From contig NZ_CBQR020000010.1 in assembly GCF_000455485.1 (NCBI RefSeq), positions 1 to 64,000 on the forward strand: a DNA stretch of 64,000 nt, read 5' to 3'. The notes beneath the pieces were generated by a model. It made no database searches and was not told the origin of the DNA. It saw only the letters and a program-made list of their open reading frames with translations. Shown piece by piece: positions 8,650 to 16,463 of the stretch. The stretch's first letter is position 1; each line of letters begins with the position of its first letter. Source of the DNA: Gorillibacterium massiliense. Its GTDB lineage: Bacteria; Bacillota; Bacilli; Paenibacillales; NBRC-103111. The position numbers and the translations under genes are program-made.

Positions 8650-9138
8650 ATGACGAAGCAAGTGACGGCGAAAAAACCTGTATCGGTTAACATTCTAATC
8701 GCTCTGCATATCTTTCTGGGGGTTGGCGCTTTATTCGGTGGCGGAGCACTGATGATCGGACCGGATGGAAGTGTGTTGAAGATGCCCAGCGATCTCATGG
8801 AAATTAAGATGTTCCCCGATTACTTTATTCCCGGACTCATATTATTCCTTGTCCTTGGGGTTGTTCCTCTCATTATCGCCACATTCCTGATTAATGGCCG
8901 GGAATTTCGCCCGTTTCAATTTCTCAATATCTATGGGGACATGCGTTCCGCATGGACGGCGTCGCTCTATATGGGCTTTGCCGACCTGATCTGGATCACG
9001 GTGGAGGTTTATGTAATGCAAGCCGTTGCAATCATTCACTTGGTTTATTTCGCCATTGGCTTCATTCTCCAAATCGTCACCCTGCTGCCTTCTGTACGAA
9101 ACTACTACAAGTTGGAAACGGATAGAGCGGTCGCTTAA
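8650..9138 (+). CDS. Predicted four-helix membrane protein, function unknown
   Basis: The product of 162 residues is strongly hydrophobic. It has likely membrane segments at about 13-36, 58-80, 98-115 and 120-145, joined by short loops, and ends in a short basic tail (VRNYYKLETDRA). The ribosome site AAAGGAG precedes the ATG by 10 bases. I do not recognise the family. In Bacillus this place between sigG and ylmC holds ylmA and ylmB, so this gene replaces them here. The operator-like inverted repeat upstream suggests its own control. Confidence 0.8.
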   Translation: MTKQVTAKKPVSVNILIALHIFLGVGALFGGGALMIGPDGSVLKMPSDLMEIKMFPDYFIPGLILFLVLGVVPLIIATFLINGREFRPFQFLNIYGDMRSAWTASLYMGFADLIWITVEVYVMQAVAIIHLVYFAIGFILQIVTLLPSVRNYYKLETDRAVA

Positions 9139-9243
9139 GTATGGGCGCTTTCGAACCTGGGCAAATCCTTCGTATCTTTTTGGGTGTCTGCCACATATAG
9201 TAAGATAGGATGCAGGCAAAACTCAGGATACGTGGTGGTCGTC

Positions 9244-9582
9244 ATGAAAATATCCGATTTCCAATCGAAAGACGTCGTCAATATCATCGACGGGAAAAAG
9301 CTGGGTCAAATCAGCGATTTGGAACTGGATTTGCGCCAGGGGAGAATCGAAGCCATCGTCGTTCCGAATCATACCCGCTTTTTCGGCATGTTCGGCGGAG
9401 GGACAGACGTGGTGATTCCCTGGAGGAATATCGTCAAGATCGGCATGGACGTCGTTCTCGTCAAACTGGATGATACTCGAGTTTACCGGAACTCCGAAGA
9501 GGATGCACCAGCGGAATATATTCGTCCATATCGGGAGAAAGAGCAGCGGGAACGAGAACGGGAACGGGATAGGGATAGATGA
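9244..9582 (+). CDS. ylmC: YlmC/YmxH family sporulation protein (PRC-barrel)
   Basis: A small PRC-barrel protein of the YlmC/YmxH group, which is conserved in endospore formers; its molecular role is not established. The core KISDFQSKDVVNIIDGKKLG, followed by DLELD, AIVVPN and VVIPWRNIVKIG, is typical. The ATG at 9244 begins the conserved core; the frame is open 20 codons further upstream without support. The C-terminus is an unusual run of alternating Glu/Arg and Asp/Arg residues (about the last 15), which looks like expansion of a short repeat. Confidence 0.88.
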   Translation: MKISDFQSKDVVNIIDGKKLGQISDLELDLRQGRIEAIVVPNHTRFFGMFGGGTDVVIPWRNIVKIGMDVVLVKLDDTRVYRNSEEDAPAEYIRPYREKEQRERERERDRDR

Positions 9583-9603
9583 GCAAACACAAGATCAAGT
9601 TGA

Positions 9604-9639
9604 AAAAAGCTGCGCATGCTCCCATGCGTAGCTTTTTTA
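9604..9639. terminator. Bidirectional terminator after ylmC
   Basis: AAAAAAGCTGCGCATG and CATGCGTAGCTTTTTT pair over 16 positions with one wobble or mismatch, around a 4-base loop. A-rich and T-rich flanks allow function on either strand. Confidence 0.9.
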
Positions 9640-9724
9640 GTAGAGATCATGGTCAATTCAGTCTTTTGGCCGCTTCCCATTCTATGGTACACTTATTGAA
9701 ACATAAACAAGGGGGAGTGTGGGG

Positions 9725-10585
9725 ATGGAACCTTTTTCGTTTCAACGGGTTGAAGGGGGACCAGATCTCTTCCGCATCTGCGGATGGGAGAGCCGCATTC
9801 CGGGGCTTAGCGTTGGCTTCACCTCCCGATTGGGCGGGGTAAGCCAAGAGTCGTTTGCATCGCTTAACTGCGGACTGCATGTTGCGGACGATCCGGACTC
9901 GGTTGTGGCGAACCGCAGGCGGGTTGCTGAAGAAATCGGCATCCCACTAGAAGGATGGGTGTTCGGCGAACAGGTTCATGGCAAGCGTGTGGCCGTTATA
10001 ACGGCGCAAGATGCGGGCAGGGGAGCTTTCAACCGCAGCAGCGCACTGCCGGAAGCGGACGCTTTTATCACCCGTGAGCCGAGGCTGGTGCTGGCTGCTT
10101 TATTTGCTGACTGCGTGCCGCTGTTTTTCGCCGATCCGGTGACGGGAGTTATCGGACTCGCCCATGCCGGCTGGAAGGGCACAGCCTTGGCCATCGCCGC
10201 TGAAACGGTCGCTGCCATGGTCAATCATTTTGGCGTTCAACCGGAAAATCTGCTGGCAGCTATCGGACCTAGCATCGGTTCATGCTGTTATGAAGTGGAT
10301 AATCGAGTGATCGACGAAATCGATCGGGTGCTGGACCTTTCTGCCTCAGATAAAGACAACGGGGAGCGGTTTCCCTATTATCAAAAAACAATCGCCGGGA
10401 AGTACGATCTCGACTTGCAACAAGTAAACCGACAAATTATGATTAAAGCAGGAATCATGCCGTCCTCTATCGAATTGTCTCGATACTGCACAAGCTGTAG
10501 CACTGACCTTTTTTATTCGCACCGCAAGGAAAAAGGGATCACCGGCAGAATGATGGCTTGGATCGGCAAAGCAGTTCATGCTTGA
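9725..10585 (+). CDS. pgeF: Peptidoglycan editing factor PgeF / LACC1-family protein (YlmD)
   Basis: This family was long called multicopper polyphenol oxidase. Members act on nucleosides (purine nucleoside phosphorylase and adenosine deaminase activity in LACC1 relatives), and in E. coli PgeF keeps L-Ser out of the peptidoglycan stem. The conserved metal and active-site blocks are all present: GEQVHG, ADCVPLFFAD, HAGWKG, IGPSIGSCCYEV and the final STDLFYSHRKEKGITGR. The ATG at 9725 lies 8 bases after AAGGGGGA; a GTG two codons upstream is an alternative. It starts the ylmD-ylmE-sepF-ylmG-ylmH run. Confidence 0.9.
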   Translation: MEPFSFQRVEGGPDLFRICGWESRIPGLSVGFTSRLGGVSQESFASLNCGLHVADDPDSVVANRRRVAEEIGIPLEGWVFGEQVHGKRVAVITAQDAGRGAFNRSSALPEADAFITREPRLVLAALFADCVPLFFADPVTGVIGLAHAGWKGTALAIAAETVAAMVNHFGVQPENLLAAIGPSIGSCCYEVDNRVIDEIDRVLDLSASDKDNGERFPYYQKTIAGKYDLDLQQVNRQIMIKAGIMPSSIELSRYCTSCSTDLFYSHRKEKGITGRMMAWIGKAVHA

Positions 10586-10603
10586 ACGGAGGGAACTAGC
10601 GGT

Positions 10604-11290
10604 TTGGATTTAAGCGAAAGAATTAAAGACGTGGAAGATCGAATCACATCGGCATGCAAGCGTTGCGGTAGAAACCGTGAGGATGTGCGGATCGTTGCCG
10701 TAACGAAATACGTGTCGCTTTCTTTGACGGAACAGATCGTAGAAGCCGGGTTTCACCATGTTGGCGAGAACCGTTGGCAGGATGCCAAAGCCAAGTGGGA
10801 AGCTCTCTCGGACCGGGTAACCTGGCATTTTATCGGACACCTACAAACCAACAAAGTGAAGGATGTCGTAGGCAAATTCGCATACATTCATTCGGTGGAC
10901 AGGCTGAATCTGGCTGCGGAAATCAGCAGGAAAGCGATGGAGTTCGGTGTGGTTGCCCGCATTTTTCTGCAGGTCAATGTTTCCGGTGAGGATACGAAGT
11001 ATGGCGTCGCACCTGAAGGGCTTTTCGAACTGGCGGAGTCGGTAAAAAGCTTGCCTGGCATCGAGGTGCTGGGACTGATGACGATGGCTCCGCATGAAAA
11101 TGACCCCGAGCGGACCCGTCCGGTATTCCGGCGGCTGCGGGAGCTAAGAGATGAATTGAACGATGCCAAGCTGTTTCCGTATCCGCTTGTGGAATTGTCC
11201 ATGGGAATGTCCAACGATTTCGAGGTTGCAATTGAAGAAGGAGCGACCTGGGTCCGCCTTGGCTCGGTTCTGCTGCCCTATGAAGGATAA
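10604..11290 (+). CDS. ylmE: YggS/YlmE family PLP-binding protein
   Basis: A PLP-carrier protein of the COG0325 family that maintains vitamin B6 and amino acid balance and has no known catalysis. The PLP lysine lies in VAVTKYVS near residue 34, and [19 protein letters not shown] and [13 protein letters not shown] are the family signatures. C-terminal [25 protein letters not shown] binds the phosphate. The TTG start at 10604 follows GGAGGGA. It lies 18 bases after pgeF and 12 before sepF. Confidence 0.93.
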   Translation: MDLSERIKDVEDRITSACKRCGRNREDVRIVAVTKYVSLSLTEQIVEAGFHHVGENRWQDAKAKWEALSDRVTWHFIGHLQTNKVKDVVGKFAYIHSVDRLNLAAEISRKAMEFGVVARIFLQVNVSGEDTKYGVAPEGLFELAESVKSLPGIEVLGLMTMAPHENDPERTRPVFRRLRELRDELNDAKLFPYPLVELSMGMSNDFEVAIEEGATWVRLGSVLLPYEG

Positions 11291-11302
11291 GGAGGTACGG
11301 AC

Positions 11303-11734
11303 ATGGGAGTAATGAACAAGTTTCTGAATATCATTGGCCTAAGAGAAGAAGAGGATATGCCGGAAGACCACCGTTCCGTAGATGAACCCGAAGAAATTGA
11401 AACCAATCCTTTTGAGCAACGTAAGGTAAAAGGGAATGTTGTCAGCATCCACTCCCAAAAGAGCGTCCGTGTCGTCTTGAATGAACCGCGTTCCTATGAG
11501 GATACCCAGGAAATTGCCGATCATCTCCGGTCCCGCCGTCCGGTCATTGTCAATTTACAGCGGGTGCGGCCCGATCAGGGGAAGCGGATTGTCGACTTTT
11601 TGAGCGGAACCGTATATGCTCTCAGCGGAACCATTTCCAAAATAGGACCGCAAATTTTTCTGTGTACCCCTGATTCTGTAGAAATTCAGGGCAGTATAAA
11701 AGAAATGATGGATGATGAGAACTCTTATAATTGA
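11303..11734 (+). CDS. sepF: Cell division protein SepF
   Basis: SepF binds FtsZ and the membrane and bundles Z-ring filaments. The N-terminal MGVMNKFLNIIGL is the amphipathic membrane helix, followed by an acidic linker (EEEDMPEDH, DEPEE). The SepF domain follows at about residues 50-140 (PRSYEDTQEIADHLRSRRPVIVNLQRV... RIVDFLSGTVYALSGTISKIG). Length 143 is normal. GGAGGT precedes the ATG; a second ATG three codons in is possible. Confidence 0.95.
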   Translation: MGVMNKFLNIIGLREEEDMPEDHRSVDEPEEIETNPFEQRKVKGNVVSIHSQKSVRVVLNEPRSYEDTQEIADHLRSRRPVIVNLQRVRPDQGKRIVDFLSGTVYALSGTISKIGPQIFLCTPDSVEIQGSIKEMMDDENSYN

Positions 11735-11749
11735 CAGAGGTGAAATGCT

Positions 11750-12049
11750 TTGCAGGATATAGAAAACATTGTCCATACCTTGTTGTTTTATTTATATGAG
11801 CTTTACTATGTCGCGATGTTCGTTTACATATTGATGTCGTGGCTTCCGAATGTCCGGGAAAGTTCCTTCGGCAGGGGATTGGCAAAAGTCGTAGAGCCCT
11901 ATTTGTCACCTTTCCGAAAGATTATTCCTCCAATCGGCGGCATGCTGGATATTTCTCCGATCCTTGCTCTTTTTGCCTTCCGGTATGTTTATTGGGGCAT
12001 CGATGCCGTTGTGGATTTCATTTTCAAATGGCTCAATAAGGCTTTTTAG
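11750..12049 (+). CDS. ylmG: YggT family membrane protein YlmG
   Basis: A small two-helix membrane protein of the YggT family, conserved beside division genes. Segments at about 10-32 and 65-90 are hydrophobic, with the family motif FVYILMSWLPN and YLSPFRKIIPPIGG between them. The TTG start at 11750 is preceded by GAGGTG. Its role is not settled; chloroplast relatives act in thylakoid and nucleoid partition. Confidence 0.88.
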   Translation: MQDIENIVHTLLFYLYELYYVAMFVYILMSWLPNVRESSFGRGLAKVVEPYLSPFRKIIPPIGGMLDISPILALFAFRYVYWGIDAVVDFIFKWLNKAF

Positions 12050-12058
12050 GATGCTAGC

Positions 12059-12847
12059 ATGGTAAAAGAGTGGTATTCGCATTTTCGTCCGGATGAGCAC
12101 GCCTTCGTGGACCGGGCTGCCGAATGGCTGGAGCGCGCGGCGGAGCGCCATGAAATCAAAGTCACGGATTTTCTCGATCCCCGCCAAGCTTCCATTCTGG
12201 AGACGGTTGCTAACCGGTACGCGGCGGGGGACGCTGCATTCGCTCTAAACGGGGGTTATCCCGGCGCAGAGCGGCAGCGGGGCATTTTGGTTCCCGGCTA
12301 CCGGGATCCGCTGGATGTAGACCCGGGCATTCGCGTTCTGGCGATAAAGCCGGCTGACGATAAGTTCATTAAGTTGGAGCACGGAGATTATATGGGCTCC
12401 ATTTTGGGGTTAGGCATCAAACGGGACAAAGTAGGAGATATCCACGTGCTTGACGACGGCTGCCACTGTTTGGTGGCGGCGGAGATCAGCGATTACATGC
12501 GGCTAAATCTTCAGCAGGTTCATCGTACCCATGTGCAGACTGAACTGCTTCCGTTAGCGGAGCTGCGCACGGCAATCACTGAGTTTGAAGAGATAAACCT
12601 GTCCGTCGCTTCGATGAGACTAGACGGAATCGTCAGCGACTTATGCCGGTTAAGCCGGGCGAAAGCTCAAGATCCCATTCGAGCTGGGCGTTGCCGGGTG
12701 AACTGGAAGGTGGAAGAGGACCCGAGCAGGTCTTTGCAAGAGGGAGACGTTCTCTCTATTCAAGGCTTTGGAAGATTTAAGCTGCTGCAGGTGGAAGGGG
12801 TATCCAAAAAAGGACGAATTCGTCTGAAAGCTGGGAAATTCAAGTAA
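12059..12847 (+). CDS. ylmH: S4-domain RNA-binding protein YlmH
   Basis: YlmH is an S4-domain protein of the division cluster; Bacillus YlmH has been linked to rescue of stalled large ribosomal subunits. The N-terminal ~170 residues form the family domain (DFLDPRQASILE, GYPGAERQRGILVPGYR, DYMGSILGLGIKRDKVGDI). The S4 RNA-binding domain follows (SVASMRLDGIVSDLCRLSR... VNWKVEEDPSRSLQEGDVLSIQGFGRFKL). The ATG overlaps no other gene and follows ylmG by 9 bases. Confidence 0.93.
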   Translation: MVKEWYSHFRPDEHAFVDRAAEWLERAAERHEIKVTDFLDPRQASILETVANRYAAGDAAFALNGGYPGAERQRGILVPGYRDPLDVDPGIRVLAIKPADDKFIKLEHGDYMGSILGLGIKRDKVGDIHVLDDGCHCLVAAEISDYMRLNLQQVHRTHVQTELLPLAELRTAITEFEEINLSVASMRLDGIVSDLCRLSRAKAQDPIRAGRCRVNWKVEEDPSRSLQEGDVLSIQGFGRFKLLQVEGVSKKGRIRLKAGKFK

Positions 12848-12863
12848 TCTCACTGCGAAACAC

Positions 12864-12936
12864 GTCTTTTTATGGCGGATTCGCTTTTTTATTGGGAAGG
12901 ATTTTCTGATGTTCCGTCGAATAAGTCTTTTTATGG
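12864..12936 (+). repeat. Pair of 12-base direct repeats before divIVA
   Basis: GTCTTTTTATGG occurs at 12864-12875 and again at 12925-12936, 61 bases apart. They lie in the gap between ylmH and divIVA. The spacing is close to six helical turns, so a protein-binding role is possible but unproven. Confidence 0.4.
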
Positions 12937-12982
12937 AACGACAACGTGACATCCATTACATCATTTATTTGGAGGTGCCCCA

Positions 12983-13462
12983 ATGCCGCTTACGCCTTTG
13001 GACATACATAACAAAGAGTTCAAACGTTCATTTCGCGGATACGATGAGGACGACGTAAATGAGTTTTTAGATCAGGTGATTAAAGACTACGAAGCGATCA
13101 TCCGTGAAAACAAAGAATTTCATAACCAGATTGCAACTCTGCAGGAACGTTTGGAACATTTCCAAAATATTGAAGAAAGCCTGAGCAAGACAATCATTGT
13201 CGCTCAGGAAGCTGCCGATGAAGTGAAGGGCAATTCTAAGAAGGAAGCTCAATTGATCATTCGGGAAGCGGAGAAAAATGCGGACCGCATCATCAACGAG
13301 GCGCTTGTAAAGTCCGGCAAGATTGCTCTGGAAACGGAAGAGTTAAAGAAGCAGGCTTCGATATTCCGCACTCGCTTCCGCACCTTGCTGGAAGCCCAAC
13401 TGGAGATTTTGCAGACCGATAGCTGGGAATCCTTGGAGGCCAAGGAAGAAAGCCGCGCCTAA
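12983..13462 (+). CDS. divIVA: Septum/pole-targeting protein DivIVA
   Basis: DivIVA binds curved membrane at septa and poles and recruits division-site and sporulation factors. The N-terminal membrane-binding domain reads PLTPLDIHNKEFKRSFRGYDEDDVNEFLDQVIKDYE. Two coiled-coil stretches follow to about residue 150. GGAGGTG precedes the ATG. In Bacillus ileS with a T-box follows; here neither is present and a DUF5665 gene comes next. Confidence 0.96.
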   Translation: MPLTPLDIHNKEFKRSFRGYDEDDVNEFLDQVIKDYEAIIRENKEFHNQIATLQERLEHFQNIEESLSKTIIVAQEAADEVKGNSKKEAQLIIREAEKNADRIINEALVKSGKIALETEELKKQASIFRTRFRTLLEAQLEILQTDSWESLEAKEESRA

Positions 13463-13487
13463 CTTTTTTCGGGCTTATTTACCTGTG

Positions 13488-13520
13488 AAAAAGCCTCTCG
13501 TCCTTACAGGATGAGGGGCT
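13488..13520 (-). terminator. Minus-strand terminator downstream of the yteA-like gene
   Basis: AGCCTCTCGTCCT and AGGATGAGGGGCT form a 13-bp stem with two G-U pairs. On the minus strand it is followed by TTTTT. Transcription from the yteA-like gene would stop here after reading antisense to the DUF5665 gene. Confidence 0.6.
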
Positions 13521-13649
13521 AATCTTATGTTGCACCAGCTGCTGCACATGCTCCTGCTCAGGGAAAACCATCCACAACCGTATTGGACAAAGGGCTATCG
13601 GTAATAACTAAACTGATCGCCAATCGGAAAATGCGGAGAGTGGCAACAG

Positions 13650-13973
13650 ATGAAGGATCAGCTGAGCGAATATGATCGGCAAGTATTATACGAGGTGAGC
13701 GAGCGGGTTAAGAAGATGGCAGGCAATATGGAACGGACGCAGATTGCCGATTATATTCAGCTGATGCATCACCCTTGGCGGATTTTTGTTCTGAATCTTG
13801 TGGGAGGAACCGCCAGAGGGATCGGCATCGCCATTGGGGTAACGGTGTTTACTTCAACTATTCTTTACATTCTGCAGGGTCTAGGAGCCCTGAACTTGCC
13901 CATTATTGGCGATTATATTGCCCAACTCGTTGATATCGTCCAAAGCAAACTGGATACTCGCACCTATCGGTAA
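13650..13973 (+). CDS. DUF5665 membrane protein
   Basis: A 107-residue protein with a charged N-terminal helix (EVSERVKKMAGNMERTQIADYIQLMHHP) and a hydrophobic hairpin at about residues 47-88 (GIGIAIGVTVFTSTILYILQ). It matches the DUF5665 pattern known from Firmicutes; no function is established. CGGAGAG lies before the ATG. Its 3' end overlaps the convergent yteA-like gene by 10 bases. Confidence 0.8.
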   Translation: MKDQLSEYDRQVLYEVSERVKKMAGNMERTQIADYIQLMHHPWRIFVLNLVGGTARGIGIAIGVTVFTSTILYILQGLGALNLPIIGDYIAQLVDIVQSKLDTRTYR

Positions 13974-14716
13974 TCGGATGCGTGCCCGGCTTTATCCGGC
14001 AAAGGATCAGGTTCTAGAAGGCCCTCGCCTTCCTTATGATCTAAATAATGGTAATAGGCTTTATTACGGACAACGAATACACCTTCGCCGTAGATGTCAG
14101 TGGCGAGAAAGCTTTCCAAGTCTTCGACATATCCGACATTTTCGTCGCTCTCTATATATAAATCGTCATAGTCGGTAATTTCTGCCGCTTCGGTGTAAGC
14201 TGGGGAGGTGGATGTTCCAAAGCTGGCCACGGCCTGCCAAGAATCTTCACCATCAAACTCGGTTTCATCATCGCGCTCATCGAAGCTGGTGCGTCCGAAG
14301 GGCGGTTCCATCATTTCCTCTTCTATGGGCCTGTCTTCGGATACATGATTGTCAGTACTGTGCTCGATGCAGCATGTCGCAGTAGGCAGGGCTTCCAGTC
14401 GTTCATACGGAATGGGCTTGCCACAACGGGCACAAATGCCGTATTCTTTTTTTTCGAAGAGGGCTAGTGCTGTTTCCACATCCATCAACTTTTTCTCGGC
14501 ATGATCGTTCAAAGCTAAATCTTTTCCCCGCTCGAACACCTCGGAGCCGATGTCAGCGGGATGGTTGTCCCGAGTGGACAGCTCGCCGATGGAGTCAGAT
14601 AGAGCTTCCGACAAGCCAAAATTGTCGGTGTGGGAGAAAAGCTTATCCAATTCGGTTTTTTCTTGAATCAATTCCTGATGCAGATGGGTCAATTGATCAC
14701 GGGTCAAATGTCGCAT
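13964..14716 (-). CDS. YteA/YlyA family DksA/TraR-like protein
   Basis: A DksA/TraR C4-zinc-finger protein of the Bacillus yteA family (TIGR02890). The N-terminal coiled coil (residues 1-60) precedes the finger CARCGKPIPYERL... CCIEH at about residues 90-115. A long acidic C-terminal part (DDETEFDGEDS, DYDDLYIES) is family-specific. The ATG at 14716 follows GAGGGGGGAAC. Bacillus ylyA, a SigG-dependent relative thought to act on RNA polymerase, also lies just upstream of lspA, so YlyA is the likely counterpart. Confidence 0.85.
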   Translation of the reverse strand: MRHLTRDQLTHLHQELIQEKTELDKLFSHTDNFGLSEALSDSIGELSTRDNHPADIGSEVFERGKDLALNDHAEKKLMDVETALALFEKKEYGICARCGKPIPYERLEALPTATCCIEHSTDNHVSEDRPIEEEMMEPPFGRTSFDERDDETEFDGEDSWQAVASFGTSTSPAYTEAAEITDYDDLYIESDENVGYVEDLESFLATDIYGEGVFVVRNKAYYHYLDHKEGEGLLEPDPLPDKAGHASDYR

Positions 14717-14880
14717 CGTAGTTCCCCCCTCATGCTCGGTGATTTTCGCTCTTAGCTTTTCCCGAAAAAGGGCCAGGCCGTCAAGGGAACTGGGAGCGGG
14801 TAAGGCAACCATTGTAAGAAAAGAGTTTATCGACGTACATTCAAAGAAGCCAGATCGCGCTTAGAGGATGCTTTTCTTGC

Positions 14881-14924
14881 GATATCAGGAAGCCTCATCT
14901 TCAAGGTTTATACTTTCTGATATC
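14881..14924. repeat. Inverted repeat between the yteA-like gene and lspA
   Basis: GATATCAGGAA (14881-14891) and TTTCTGATATC (14914-14924) pair over 10 of 11 bases around a 22-base interval. It lies 42 bases before the lspA start in the divergent gap and may be an operator. Confidence 0.35.
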
Positions 14925-14965
14925 TTAAGAAACCTATGCAGCTGCTTTTACAAGGAGGAAGAACA

Positions 14966-15508
14966 TTGATCTATTTTATAGTGGCTCTTATCGCTTTTTT
15001 GCTTGACCAATTCACGAAATGGTTGATCGTCCAGAACCTGGATTTATACGAGTTGGTGCCGGTAATCGGCCATTTTTTCCAAATCACGTCTCATCGCAAT
15101 ACCGGGGCGGCTTTTAGTATTTTGGAAGGCGAGCGCTGGTTTTTCGTCGTCATTACGGTAATTGTCGTTTGCGGACTGCTCTGGTACATGCGCAAAGTGA
15201 TCCGGGAAGGCAGGCGGTTGATGCCGACAGCCCTTGCATTCATTTTAGGCGGTGCTTTGGGCAATTTCGTGGATCGGGCTCGGCACGGGGAAGTCGTTGA
15301 CTTTCTTCAGTTCCACTTTCGCTTCACGTTATTTAGTTGGCATGTCGACTATATTTTCCCGATCTTCAATATTGCAGACACGTTCATCACGATTGGCGTC
15401 GCGATGATTTTGCTGGATTCCATTTTGGATTGGCGCAAGGAAAAGAAAGCAGGTCCAGCGGAACTCGATCAAGCTGGAGAAAAGGAGTCGGAAACCCATG
15501 GCTCCTGA
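14966..15508 (+). CDS. lspA: Lipoprotein signal peptidase LspA
   Basis: LspA is the membrane aspartic protease that cleaves prolipoproteins before the lipid-modified Cys. Four hydrophobic segments are present. The catalytic pair is Asp112 in GEVVDF and Asp138 in FNIADTF, with the conserved NTGAAFS block between segments. The TTG start at 14966 follows AAGGAGGA by 8 bases; the frame is open 10 codons upstream. The last 11 bases overlap rluD, so the two are co-expressed, as in Bacillus. Confidence 0.95.
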   Translation: MIYFIVALIAFLLDQFTKWLIVQNLDLYELVPVIGHFFQITSHRNTGAAFSILEGERWFFVVITVIVVCGLLWYMRKVIREGRRLMPTALAFILGGALGNFVDRARHGEVVDFLQFHFRFTLFSWHVDYIFPIFNIADTFITIGVAMILLDSILDWRKEKKAGPAELDQAGEKESETHGS

Positions 15509-16439
15509 TATCATCGCAAGCCGCTCGGAGGATTGGACAGTTGCGGTCGAATCGGCTGGAGAGCGTATTGACAAGCTGGTGACGGACACCCTGGAAGAGG
15601 ATGTCTCCCGGTCCCAAGTGCAGATGTGGATTAAGGACGGCCTTGTCTCGGTTAACGGGACGCCTGTTAAGGCGAACTATAAAGTGCAGTCCGGTGATCG
15701 GGTGGAAGTAAGCATTCCCGAGCCTGTAGAGCTGGAAGTCGCCGCCGAGCCTGTTCCCCTTGATATCGTGTATCAGGATTCGGATGTCGTCGTGATTAAT
15801 AAAGCCCGGGGCATGGTCGTGCACCCCGCTCCCGGCCACTATTCGGGTACCGTCGTTAACGGACTCCTGTATCACTGCAACGATTTGTCGGGCATTAACG
15901 GCGTGCTGCGCCCCGGTATTGTCCACCGTATCGATAAGGACACCTCCGGGCTGCTGATGGCAGCTAAAAACGACAAGGCGCATGCTGCGCTGGCCGCTCA
16001 ACTTAAAGCCCATACCGTCACACGAAAGTATATCGCCATCGTTAACGGTAATATTCCCCACGACAAAGGAACCATCGATGCGCCAATCGGCCGCGATGCA
16101 TCGGACCGCAAGTTATTCACCGTCACGGAGCGCAACAGCAAGCGGGCGGTTACCCACTTTGCCGTGCTGGAGCGAATCGGCAACTTCACGGTGCTGGAAC
16201 TGATGCTGGAAACGGGCCGCACTCACCAGATCCGGGTACATATGAAATACATCGGCCACCCGCTCGTTGGAGATCCGGCTTACGGCCGGGTAAAGGAGAA
16301 AAACCAAGGGATCACCGGTCAAGCGTTGCATGCCGCCGTACTCGGGTTTATCCATCCGCGGACAGAGGAATATGTGGAGTTTACCGCCCCGCTGCCGGAT
16401 GATATGGAGGCGCTGCTGCGCCGGCTCAGGAGCATGTAA
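15498..16439 (+). CDS. rluD: RluA-family pseudouridine synthase (RluD/YlyB)
   Basis: The enzyme converts uridines of 23S rRNA to pseudouridine. It has an N-terminal S4 domain (residues 20-75, ERIDKLVTDTLEEDVSRSQVQ) and the catalytic domain with HRIDKDTSGLLM, where Asp146 is the nucleophile. GRTHQIRVHMKYIGHPLVGDPAYG is the C-terminal signature. Its start overlaps lspA. The exact target uridines cannot be read from sequence. Confidence 0.93.
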   Translation: MAPDIIASRSEDWTVAVESAGERIDKLVTDTLEEDVSRSQVQMWIKDGLVSVNGTPVKANYKVQSGDRVEVSIPEPVELEVAAEPVPLDIVYQDSDVVVINKARGMVVHPAPGHYSGTVVNGLLYHCNDLSGINGVLRPGIVHRIDKDTSGLLMAAKNDKAHAALAAQLKAHTVTRKYIAIVNGNIPHDKGTIDAPIGRDASDRKLFTVTERNSKRAVTHFAVLERIGNFTVLELMLETGRTHQIRVHMKYIGHPLVGDPAYGRVKEKNQGITGQALHAAVLGFIHPRTEEYVEFTAPLPDDMEALLRRLRSM

Positions 16440-16463
16440 AGACAGGAGAACGGGGGAGACAGG

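Noticed and set aside
9139-9243. SigE promoter before ylmC (CATATAGT as -10)
   Set aside because: The -10 is close to consensus, but the only -35 candidate lies two to three bases too far away and is poor.
12848-12982. T-box leader near divIVA
   Set aside because: No specifier stem, no AGGGTGGNACCGCG block and no tRNA synthetase gene follows.
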